Assembly (NCBI RefSeq): GCF_000807855.2
Contig: NZ_JRYR02000001.1
Span: forward strand, 4,306,045-4,370,044
DNA from: Flammeovirga pacifica
GTDB lineage: Bacteria; Bacteroidota; Bacteroidia; Cytophagales; Flammeovirgaceae
Length of the DNA: 64,000 nt
Direction of reading: 5' to 3'
Shown here piece by piece: positions 51,499-59,486 of this stretch (position 1 is its first letter; each line of letters starts with the position of its first letter). The notes under the pieces are model-generated. The model worked only from the letters and a program-made list of their open reading frames with translations, did no database searches and was not told the origin of the DNA. The position numbers and the translations under genes were made by a program.

Positions 51499-54400
51499 AT
51501 GAAAAGAGGGTTTCATTCACTAAATTTTTTATTGACTTTTTTTCTGTTATTTGAAAACGTGACCCAAAGTTTTATTGATTTGAATATTTTTACTAAAAAA
51601 AAATATATAATTCTGATATTTATCCTTCATTGTTTTGTTAACACAGAGCATGCTGTTTATGCACAATGGAACATTTCAACTTACAATGAATTAAAGGGGT
51701 TACAAAATCCTTTAGTAAAATCTATTGCCAAAGATAGTTTAGGTTTTGTATGGGCAGCCACGGATGAAGGACTCATTCGTTTTGATGGAAAAAGTTTTTT
51801 TCAAATAAAGGAAGGATTACCTAGTCCTTATGTGAAAAATATTTTTACTACTTCGAAAGGTGTTACATTAGCCTCAACTGATATGGGGTTAGTAAAATTA
51901 AATGCTTCTGCTTCCAATCCAACTATAGATTTATTAATTGAAGGTGATGCTTATGCATCAGATACTTTATTATGGTTTCCTAAGCAAATATTTGAATCCA
52001 ACGATCATCAAATATGGATTGCAGACAATCATTCCATCACATTGCTTGATGATGAGTTTCAGATTAAAAAAAGATTTCAATTTTCTGAAAAAGATATTCC
52101 TACCAATTTTCAGAGGTCATTTTCTCTTATTGAAGACAGGAGGTTAGGGATTTATGCTTTTTCTGAGGCAGGTTATTTTTATCAGTACCATCCATCAGAC
52201 AGTTCATTTAAAGAAATTCCTTTATTAACTCAATTAGATAGAGTAAATCATGCTTTTTTTAAGGATGGAGTTATTTATGTCAGCACAGATTCTGGATTAT
52301 CTTCTCTTTGGTTAAATAAATCGGGAACAGAGGTATTATCACAGCCTTTATTGCTAAATGACTTTTCTCCTTCTTGGGTAGAAGCCGTAACTGAAGACCT
52401 TTGGTTGGCATCTTCTTGGAATAATGGTTTTTTTATTTTGGATACATCAGAAAAACAATTCAAAGTAAAGAAATTAAATGGAGTAAATTCAAAAGTGATT
52501 TCCTCTATATATGTAGAAGATATAAGCGAAATTTGGCTGTCTACAGATGATGGTATAACTCTTTTAAAAGAGCAGTATTTTGATAAGCCTTTCGAGGAGG
52601 TAATGAATGGTTATATCCAGGATATTATAGATGATGGTAATACGATTATTTTTACTGATGGTAGGAATATCTACTTCTCAAATCAGTCACATCAAATAAT
52701 TAAAAATGTATGGAAAATACCTTCTGAGTTTGGGATTGCTCTACGATTATTGAAACGAGGGCGAGAATTTTGGGTGTCTACGAATATTGGTTTTTTATTG
52801 GTGTACGATGAGAATGGTAATTTCATAAAAAAAGTAGACTGTTCGGAGGGAGGAGGTGCTATATATAACATTGTAGAAAGAAAAGGAGAGTTATGGTTTA
52901 CGCAAGACCATGGTGGAGTTTATAGATTGAAAAATGATAAAGTAGCAATTAGTTATGGTAGAGAAAAAGGGCTTGGAAGTAAAATAAATGTATTAAAAGT
53001 AGATAAAGGAGTACTGTATGCCGGAGGGAACGGGAATGATACTTATTTATTTAGCTACCGTAAAAGGTTAGATAGGTTTGTCAACTTATCCATGCCGTTA
53101 AACTTTAAAAATACCATTCATCTTAATGTAAATGACTTAACCTTAGATAATGGAAACTGTATTTTAGCTACTAATCTTGGTTTGTCAATCTTAACTAAAG
53201 ATTCTCTATTATTGAAAAATATAGATGATATTGATTTAGGCGAGGTAAAGACCATCAAGAATGACCCTAGATACGAAGAGGTGTATTGGATATCCAACAA
53301 CAGAGGGGTCATGCGGATTCAAAATTGGAAGAAGTTTTTAATTTTTGATGAACTATCAGGATTACCAAGTAAGACTTTGGGATTTAGATCTATGCTAATA
53401 AGTAATGATGATGAGGTGTGGGCAGGAACAACTACGGGTATCGGTGTTTCTAGTGGTGAAATGCATCTCAAGAAAACACCAAAACCTATTTTTACTAAAA
53501 TAAATAATGCCACATTCGATTTTATCACTTCTCCAGAAACGGAAATTTCATCATCATCTTATATAAATTTTGGTTTCAGTAGTTTATCCTATCCTGGAGC
53601 GATGGTAGAATTTAAATACAGGTATAATGATGGGGAATGGAAATCTTTAGGTTGGAAAAATAACTTTATTGCTTCAGGACTAGAAACAGGACACTATACT
53701 TTTCAAGTAAAAGCAAAACAAATTGGTGAATATGATTGGAGTGCCCCAGCAGAGTTTGAATTTAATGTAGTCGAAAAATGGTATAAATCATTGTATGGAG
53801 TTGTTGGGATAATTCTATTTTTAGGGGGGCTAGGGTATGTATCATTTAAATTATATGATGAAAAAGTACAGTATGATAAAGAAGTTTTAGAAAGATTGAT
53901 CAAAGAAAGAACCAATCAGGTCGAAAGTCAAAATAAAGTACTATCCAATAGAGAAGAAGTTTTACATAAACAGATTAATAGGTTCAAGGCCGTAAATGAT
54001 AAATTAAATTATCAACAGAAAGAAATGACACAAAGGTTATACTATGCTCGATCATTACAGGAAATAGTATTGCCATCAGATGAAAAGATGAAGTCTTTTT
54101 TTGAGGACTATTTTGTATTATTTAAAGCAAAAGAAAAGGTATCAGGTGACTTTTATTGGATGAAAACCTTTAAAGACCAAGGAAAAGAAATTTGTTATAT
54201 CATCCTTTCAGATTGTATAGGTCATGGTACCGCTGGAGGAATTCAATCGTTATTCGGTATGCAACTTTTAGAGCAAATTGTGATCGATGAATCTATTTCT
54301 ACATCCAATATTTTAGAGAAAATGGATGAGCTGTTAAGAGAAAAATCGGCAAAAGACCCAACATTAGTAGGAATGGATATGTTGGCATTGAGATTAGAAA

Positions 54401-54783
54401 AGTCAACAAAAGCATTCAATGTTACTTTTTCAGGAGCTAAAAGACCCCTTTTCTATTTTGAGAAAAATGAATTCCATGAAATAAAAGGTACAAGAAGAGC
54501 TATAGGTAATGAGCCAGAACATGTACGTCAAAAAGGTTTTATAGAACACCAGATTAATTTAGAAAAGGGGGCATTGATATATCTTACTTCTAATGGCTTT
54601 TATGATCAGTTTAATACTGAAAAGAAAAGACTTGGTATAGCCAAGTTTAGAAAAATTTTACACGAAATTGCTCAAGACCAATCTTTATCAGAACAAAAAG
54701 TGTGGCTTGAAAATTACCTGTATATGTGGAAAGCCTCTGCAGAACAGATAGATGATGTTACAATAGTAGGCTTGCAAGTTTAA
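51499..54783 (+). CDS. two-component-propeller / Y_Y_Y / SpoIIE phosphatase sensor protein
   Basis: A protein of 1094 residues as framed. The N-terminal half is a beta-propeller of regulator type (GFVWAATDEGLIRFDG, ELWFTQDHGGV and similar blades), then a Y_Y_Y domain (about 690-755), one membrane span (about 764-785), a coiled coil, and a PP2C-like SpoIIE phosphatase domain (about 870-1092) with KVSGDFYW, LSDCIGHGTAGG and DDVTIVGL, the metal aspartates. The layout senses something in the periplasm and controls a cytoplasmic phosphatase. The first 27 codons look odd; a TTG at 51580 starting just before KKKYIILIFIL would give a cleaner signal peptide. Confidence 0.9.
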   Translation: MKRGFHSLNFLLTFFLLFENVTQSFIDLNIFTKKKYIILIFILHCFVNTEHAVYAQWNISTYNELKGLQNPLVKSIAKDSLGFVWAATDEGLIRFDGKSFFQIKEGLPSPYVKNIFTTSKGVTLASTDMGLVKLNASASNPTIDLLIEGDAYASDTLLWFPKQIFESNDHQIWIADNHSITLLDDEFQIKKRFQFSEKDIPTNFQRSFSLIEDRRLGIYAFSEAGYFYQYHPSDSSFKEIPLLTQLDRVNHAFFKDGVIYVSTDSGLSSLWLNKSGTEVLSQPLLLNDFSPSWVEAVTEDLWLASSWNNGFFILDTSEKQFKVKKLNGVNSKVISSIYVEDISEIWLSTDDGITLLKEQYFDKPFEEVMNGYIQDIIDDGNTIIFTDGRNIYFSNQSHQIIKNVWKIPSEFGIALRLLKRGREFWVSTNIGFLLVYDENGNFIKKVDCSEGGGAIYNIVERKGELWFTQDHGGVYRLKNDKVAISYGREKGLGSKINVLKVDKGVLYAGGNGNDTYLFSYRKRLDRFVNLSMPLNFKNTIHLNVNDLTLDNGNCILATNLGLSILTKDSLLLKNIDDIDLGEVKTIKNDPRYEEVYWISNNRGVMRIQNWKKFLIFDELSGLPSKTLGFRSMLISNDDEVWAGTTTGIGVSSGEMHLKKTPKPIFTKINNATFDFITSPETEISSSSYINFGFSSLSYPGAMVEFKYRYNDGEWKSLGWKNNFIASGLETGHYTFQVKAKQIGEYDWSAPAEFEFNVVEKWYKSLYGVVGIILFLGGLGYVSFKLYDEKVQYDKEVLERLIKERTNQVESQNKVLSNREEVLHKQINRFKAVNDKLNYQQKEMTQRLYYARSLQEIVLPSDEKMKSFFEDYFVLFKAKEKVSGDFYWMKTFKDQGKEICYIILSDCIGHGTAGGIQSLFGMQLLEQIVIDESISTSNILEKMDELLREKSAKDPTLVGMDMLALRLEKSTKAFNVTFSGAKRPLFYFEKNEFHEIKGTRRAIGNEPEHVRQKGFIEHQINLEKGALIYLTSNGFYDQFNTEKKRLGIAKFRKILHEIAQDQSLSEQKVWLENYLYMWKASAEQIDDVTIVGLQV

Positions 54784-54787
54784 AAAG

Positions 54788-54820
54788 TACTAAATGTAGT
54801 ATTTAGTAGGGTATTTTATT
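54788..54820 (+). terminator. weak terminator after the SpoIIE sensor gene
   Basis: Inverted repeat TACTAAAT / ATTTAGTA with a 5-base loop, followed by a broken T tract (GGGTATTTTATT). It overlaps the stop codon of the convergent small gene. Confidence 0.4.
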
Positions 54821-55093
54821 ATTCTTAGTAAATAGATTAATGAAAAACTTAAAGAAAGAGTCTTTTTCTTTCTTATATCTCTTTAATTCTCTTAATAATG
54901 TTCTTCCTTGTGACTCTGAAGTAATTATCATATCAAATGAGTCTGCAGGGAAATTATTGTAAGTGATTACTTTTCCTGTATGTTTTCCTCTTTTATACGA
55001 TACTTGAAGAATATTATCTTGCTTATTGTAGATCAAAAACTCAATTAAAGAGGATTTTTTAGGTATTACTTTCTCTACAAGAACTTCTCTCAT
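54803..55093 (-). CDS. small KTSC-domain-like protein
   Basis: A protein of 96 residues. The centre, IEFLIYNKQDNILQVSYKRG followed by TYNNFPADSFDMI and SQGRTLLREL, fits the KTSC domain pattern (a small beta-rich domain found next to lysyl-tRNA synthetases and in phage proteins). The C-terminal 25 residues are basic and aromatic. It is last in a possible operon after rsgA, 90 bases downstream. Function unknown. Confidence 0.6.
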   Translation of the reverse strand: MREVLVEKVIPKKSSLIEFLIYNKQDNILQVSYKRGKHTGKVITYNNFPADSFDMIITSESQGRTLLRELKRYKKEKDSFFKFFINLFTKNNKIPY

Positions 55094-55183
55094 ATTATTG
55101 AATATTTGTAATCAATGTGATAAAAATGATAGATTATTTGGTTTCTAAACTGATTATAAAATAATAACGAAAAAAAATAAAAT

Positions 55184-56167
55184 TTATTTTCTATTGTCGT
55201 CACCTTCTATCATACTTAAATAACTTAAATAACGGGATGTTGCAATAATTCCACTATCAACCAATTCTCTAACGGCACACTGTGGTTCATGAACATGGGT
55301 ACAATTATTATATTTGCAGTCATTCATTACTTCACGGATTTCAGGGAAAAAGTGTCCAATTTCATTTTCTTCGATACCCATTATTCCAAGTTCTTTAATA
55401 CCAGGAGTGTCAATCAAATGTCCGTTGTGTTCGTTTAAAGTAAACATTTCGGCAAAGGTTGTGGTATGTTTACCCTTCATGGCATATAAAGAGACTTCAT
55501 CAGTACGTTGATACATTTTTGATGCCAATTTATTCAATAGAGTAGATTTTCCCACACCAGAATGACCAACAAGTAAAGAAGTTTTATCAGATATGATACT
55601 TTTTAGTGGGTTTAAGTTCTGATTTTCGATAGCAGAAACGCGTAGACACTTATAACCTAATGGCTCATAAATACTTTTTAAATGATCTAAGTATTCACGG
55701 TCTTCATCCTCCAATAAATCATCTTTATTAAAAATAATATAGGTAGGGACACCGTAAGATTCTGCTGCAACTAAAAAACGATCTATAAAACCTAAAGATG
55801 TTTTAGGAAGAGCTAGTGTAGCAATCAAAATAGCTTGGTCAATATTAGAGGCTATAATATGTCCGTGCCACTTTTTACGGGTAGATTGTCTTAAAATGAT
55901 ATTTTTTCTCTCAAGAATGTCGTGGATGATGACTGTGTTTTCCACTTCATCTTCTAAGGAATAGTTGACAAAGTCGCCAACCGCAATTGGGTTAGTTACT
56001 TTCATGCCTTTTAATTTCAACTTACCTCTAAGTCTTCCTTTAAAAAACTGTCGTGTTTCTTTGTCTTCAACTTCATACCAAAGCCCAGTAGATTTAGTAA
56101 TAATACCTACTTTAAGGTCTCCAATAACCTCTTTAACTAGCTTTTTCTTCTTCCCTTTTTTTGCCAT
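55184..56167 (-). CDS. rsgA: ribosome small subunit-dependent GTPase A
   Basis: A protein of 327 residues that helps late maturation of the 30S subunit. The circularly permuted GTPase is seen as NKDD (G4) before GHSGVGKSTL (G1) and DTPGIKELG (G3), after an OB-fold (residues 40-90) and a very basic N-terminus. The zinc finger at the end has CKYNNCTHVHEPQC. It is 75 bases downstream of waaA on the same strand. Confidence 0.96.
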   Translation of the reverse strand: MAKKGKKKKLVKEVIGDLKVGIITKSTGLWYEVEDKETRQFFKGRLRGKLKLKGMKVTNPIAVGDFVNYSLEDEVENTVIIHDILERKNIILRQSTRKKWHGHIIASNIDQAILIATLALPKTSLGFIDRFLVAAESYGVPTYIIFNKDDLLEDEDREYLDHLKSIYEPLGYKCLRVSAIENQNLNPLKSIISDKTSLLVGHSGVGKSTLLNKLASKMYQRTDEVSLYAMKGKHTTTFAEMFTLNEHNGHLIDTPGIKELGIMGIEENEIGHFFPEIREVMNDCKYNNCTHVHEPQCAVRELVDSGIIATSRYLSYLSMIEGDDNRK

Positions 56168-56242
56168 TCTTGTGAAATATAAAACATCATATTAGTATAA
56201 AATGATGTTCTGATAGAGTGATTTTTGTAAACTTAAATCGAA

Positions 56243-57499
56243 TTATTCGTTTTCTGAAATTATTGTTTTACAATAACTGATAATTTTTTCTGTACTACCA
56301 AGGTTTTCTGCAACGTAATTTTTAGTAACATTACCTGTAGTACTTCTAAAGTTATCATTTTCAATTAATCTAATGATAATTGATAGACATTCATCACCAT
56401 TTTTTATACTAAAAACACCTTTTCTTTCAACTAAAGAAATTGCTTCATTAAATTTAGAATATTCTGCACCTATTACTATAGGGATACCGAATGTTGCTGG
56501 CTCTAAAATATTATGTAAACCTTCTTTGAAAGCACCTCCAACATAGGCTATTGTTGCAAACTGATATAGTGATGATAACATTCCAACATTATCAATGATA
56601 AGAATATCAAAATCTTGAATATTATCTAAAGATGCAGTAGAAAACGTTATCGCTTTCTTGTCTGAAAATGTATTTTTTATGAGGTTGATTTTGGATTCTG
56701 AAATTTCATGAGGTGCAATAATCCATTTTATATTGTTAGTGGTATTGACACATTTTTTTAATGCATCGATATCTAAAGGCCATGAACTACCCACAACAAT
56801 TACTTTTTGTTGTTCACTAAACTTTGCTGCTAATGGAATATCCTTTGGTTTGGCACAAATTTCAGCTACTCGATCAAAACGGGTATCCCCTGCAATTTCT
56901 TTGCAATTGATATTGATGCTACTTAGTAAATCAAATGATCTTTGATCTTGAGTGAAAAAGTAATCAAATTGTTTCAACATATTCTGTTGAAACCCTCCAT
57001 TTTCTTTAAAGAAGGCTTGATTTGGTCGGAATATGGTGGAGAAAGAAACTATCTTTGCAGATGTTTTCTTTAATGCATTTAGATAATTGTGCCAAAACTC
57101 ATATTTAACAAAGAAGGCTATTTTAGGTTGAATAGCTTCTACAAACTTTGATGCATTTTTTTTTGTGTCTATTGGTAAATAATACACAAAATCAGCTTTA
57201 TCGTAATTTTTTTGTACTTCAAATCCGCTGGGCGAATAGAAAGTAACAACAATTTTATAATGGTTAAAAATCTCTTTGAAAGCCTCTATTACGGGACGTC
57301 CTTGTTCGAATTCACCAAGAGAAGCACAGTGAAACCATGCCACTGGACTTGTGTTATTTTTAAAATCGGTAGTAATATTAGAGAGTAACCCTCTTCTGCC
57401 CTCAACAAACTGTTTTGCTTTTGGGTGTAAAAAGGAGGCTAGTTTCATTGCCCCACTAAAAGCATAATTGCCTAAATCATAAAGCTGTTCTTGTATCAT
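56243..57499 (-). CDS. waaA: Kdo transferase (3-deoxy-D-manno-octulosonic acid transferase)
   Basis: A GT30 glycosyltransferase of 418 residues that adds Kdo from CMP-Kdo to lipid A precursor. Signatures: GRRGLL, HCASLGEFEQGRPVI, PKIAFFVKYEFWHN, VVGSSWPLD, and GGAFKEGLHNILEPATFGIPIVIG. It lies 47 bases after an ECF sigma factor gene on the same strand. The Kdo-producing genes are at 34-38 kb, so the pathway is split between two loci here. Confidence 0.95.
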   Translation of the reverse strand: MIQEQLYDLGNYAFSGAMKLASFLHPKAKQFVEGRRGLLSNITTDFKNNTSPVAWFHCASLGEFEQGRPVIEAFKEIFNHYKIVVTFYSPSGFEVQKNYDKADFVYYLPIDTKKNASKFVEAIQPKIAFFVKYEFWHNYLNALKKTSAKIVSFSTIFRPNQAFFKENGGFQQNMLKQFDYFFTQDQRSFDLLSSININCKEIAGDTRFDRVAEICAKPKDIPLAAKFSEQQKVIVVGSSWPLDIDALKKCVNTTNNIKWIIAPHEISESKINLIKNTFSDKKAITFSTASLDNIQDFDILIIDNVGMLSSLYQFATIAYVGGAFKEGLHNILEPATFGIPIVIGAEYSKFNEAISLVERKGVFSIKNGDECLSIIIRLIENDNFRSTTGNVTKNYVAENLGSTEKIISYCKTIISENE

Positions 57500-57546
57500 T
57501 TTACAAATTTAACAGCATTATTGGTTAGTAGAACCTAATTGTGTTA

Positions 57547-58059
57547 TTAATATCTATCAGCATAAGGAGCTAACGATTGTTTTAACTCTTTTCTAGCTAA
57601 AAATATTCTGTTTTTTACAGTACCGATTGGAATAGATAATCTATCAGAAATTTCATGATACTTGAATCCTCTGAAATACATCATGAAAGGCTCTGAGTAC
57701 GTGTCATCAAGATTTTGAATAGCTTCTTGAATGTCTTCCATTGCAAATTGGCTAAAAGCGTTATTTTCTTGCTTAGTAGAAGTGCTGTTGATAAAGTGTA
57801 AGTTATCAGAAGTATCAATGAAAGTCTTTTGACGTGCTGATTTTTGGTAGTTCGTCAAGAAAGTGTTTCTCATGATAGTAAATACCCAAGCTTTCATGTT
57901 AGTACCTGCCATAAACTTATCCTTATTAGAAAAAGCTTTCAACATTGTTTCTTGAATTAGGTCTTTCGCATTTGCATTGTCTTTAGTCAATTTGAAAGCG
58001 AAAGGCTCTAATGCTGGGATTAAATACTGCAATTTGTGATTGAAATCTATAGCTGTCAT
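57547..58059 (-). CDS. ECF-type RNA polymerase sigma factor
   Basis: A protein of 170 residues with region 2 (DLIQETMLKAFSNKDKF, MKAWVFTIMRN) and region 4 (LDDTYSEPFMMYFRGFKYHEI, IPIGTVKNRIFLARKEL). No anti-sigma gene is adjacent, unlike many ECF loci. A consensus promoter lies just upstream (58111-58142). The next gene, waaA, may be co-transcribed, but a regulatory link is inferred only. Confidence 0.93.
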   Translation of the reverse strand: MTAIDFNHKLQYLIPALEPFAFKLTKDNANAKDLIQETMLKAFSNKDKFMAGTNMKAWVFTIMRNTFLTNYQKSARQKTFIDTSDNLHFINSTSTKQENNAFSQFAMEDIQEAIQNLDDTYSEPFMMYFRGFKYHEISDRLSIPIGTVKNRIFLARKELKQSLAPYADRY

Positions 58060-58110
58060 AATGGTAAGTGTTATAAGTGTTTTGTTTAACTTTTCTCATT
58101 GTTGTTGAAA

Positions 58111-58142
58111 CAAATGTATAGGTTATTTTTTATCAATCCAAA
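58111..58142 (-). promoter_or_regulatory. consensus promoter of the ECF sigma gene
   Basis: Minus strand: TTTG, 20 bases, TACATTTG, an exact match to the Bacteroidota -33/-7 consensus, 52 bases upstream of the ATG. Confidence 0.75.
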
Positions 58143-58451
58143 TTTTGTTTAATAAATTTTAATTATAGTTAAACAGAAAAAATTTATAATGTTGGACTGA
58201 TATTTCTGTTTTATTCCATTGAATAGTATAAGCTATATGCCTAAAAATCAATAAATAACTACTTTTATGCATCTGTGGGGCTATTTTGACCCAAATGGCT
58301 TTCTATATTATTGGTCGATAGTTTTTTGCAATTATGACAATTTCCCTAGTTTTATTTTGTTTATTATTTTTTTTCATTGATTAAACAAAATGCGAATATT
58401 GAATTCTTTCGATTTTAGCCTTTATCTAATTTTAAATAGGAGGGTCTCGAC

Positions 58452-58496
58452 ATGGAGGCATTATTCCTTATTGTTCTATCATTTTTGATTAATTGA
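58452..58496 (+). CDS. possible 14-residue hydrophobic leader peptide
   Basis: A short frame, MEALFLIVLSFLIN, preceded by AGGAGGG at a good distance (58438-58444). Strong Shine-Dalgarno sequences are rare in Bacteroidota, so this stands out. It ends 42 bases before the phospholipase gene, which lacks a proper signal peptide. It could be an upstream leader peptide, a remnant of a signal peptide separated by mutation, or chance. Confidence 0.35.
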   Translation: MEALFLIVLSFLIN

Positions 58497-58537
58497 AAAT
58501 AGTTTTATACTTGTGAGGTATTAACTATTAACGATTC

Positions 58538-59383
58538 ATGTACAATCTATTTCTAACTATTACTTTTTGGGGATTCTTCGCTCATCAAGAAATCAACCTA
58601 CAAGCATCTTTACTTTTACCAGATGAGATGTTCTATTTTTTTAAGTCCAATATTACTGATATTAAAAAAGGGGCCATTCGGCCAGATCAGCGAAAAGGGT
58701 TATTGGACCAAGAGGGAAGTAAACATTATATCGATTTAGAATATTATGATTCTCTACTTATTACACCATTACGTTTTGATGATGCTTTACTTAAATATTC
58801 TGAAGATTCTTTAATGTCTAATGGAGTTGTTCCTTGGGAAGTAATCAAACACTATTATTTATTAAGGAAGGCTTTTGAAGAAAGGAATGCCAAATTGATT
58901 ATTAAATATGCTGGAGAGGTGGGGCATTATTTATCTGATTTACATGTGCCTTTACATACCACTAAAAATTATAATGGACAGTTAACTAATCAAGTGGGAA
59001 TTCATGCTTTTTGGGAATCTACTTTGCCCGAAACATACTATGATCAATATGTTATTGATTTGCATCGAGCAGAATATATAGATGATATACCACTTACAGT
59101 ATGGTCGACTTTGGAAGAATCTCATTCATTAGTTAAACAAGTATTAGATGATGAGATAAAAATCAGTAAACAACTAGGAGATAAAGGTAAATACGTTGTG
59201 AAAAGGAGAGGAGCTACTTTACAGTTACAACCCACAAAACTATATACAAAATTATATAATGATGCTGTTGGAGATATGGTTAGTGAAAGAATGAAAATGT
59301 CAATACAAAGAATCGCTGACTTTTGGTTTACTTGTTGGGTGGATGCAGGACAACCTGATTTAAAGGAATTACAATTTGAATAG
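58538..59383 (+). CDS. zinc-dependent phospholipase C / S1-P1 nuclease-like protein
   Basis: A protein of 281 residues with the zinc-ligand pattern of this family: WGFFAHQEIN near the start, LLPDEMFYFF, DQEGSKHYIDLEYY, GEVGHYLSDLHVPLHTTKNYNG and HAFWES. In secreted relatives the Trp of WGFFAH becomes the N-terminal residue after signal cleavage. Here only about ten residues precede it, too few for a signal peptide, and an in-frame stop lies just upstream. The gene may be truncated, use a non-standard start, or be cytoplasmic. Single gene. Confidence 0.8.
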   Translation: MYNLFLTITFWGFFAHQEINLQASLLLPDEMFYFFKSNITDIKKGAIRPDQRKGLLDQEGSKHYIDLEYYDSLLITPLRFDDALLKYSEDSLMSNGVVPWEVIKHYYLLRKAFEERNAKLIIKYAGEVGHYLSDLHVPLHTTKNYNGQLTNQVGIHAFWESTLPETYYDQYVIDLHRAEYIDDIPLTVWSTLEESHSLVKQVLDDEIKISKQLGDKGKYVVKRRGATLQLQPTKLYTKLYNDAVGDMVSERMKMSIQRIADFWFTCWVDAGQPDLKELQFE

Positions 59384-59486
59384 TACAATGTGAAGGAAAT
59401 GATAGGAAGAAAAGAATAATCAAACAAATTCTCGAACTCATGAACTTACATTAGGGTTGAAATGTTATCACCTAATATTTATTTAC

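Larger units (their letters stand above)
58060..58537. other. divergent region upstream of the sigma factor and phospholipase genes
   Basis: 478 bases. They hold the sigma-gene promoter and a 14-codon hydrophobic frame with a strong Shine-Dalgarno at 58436-58496. The rest is AT-rich without visible structure. Confidence 0.6.
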
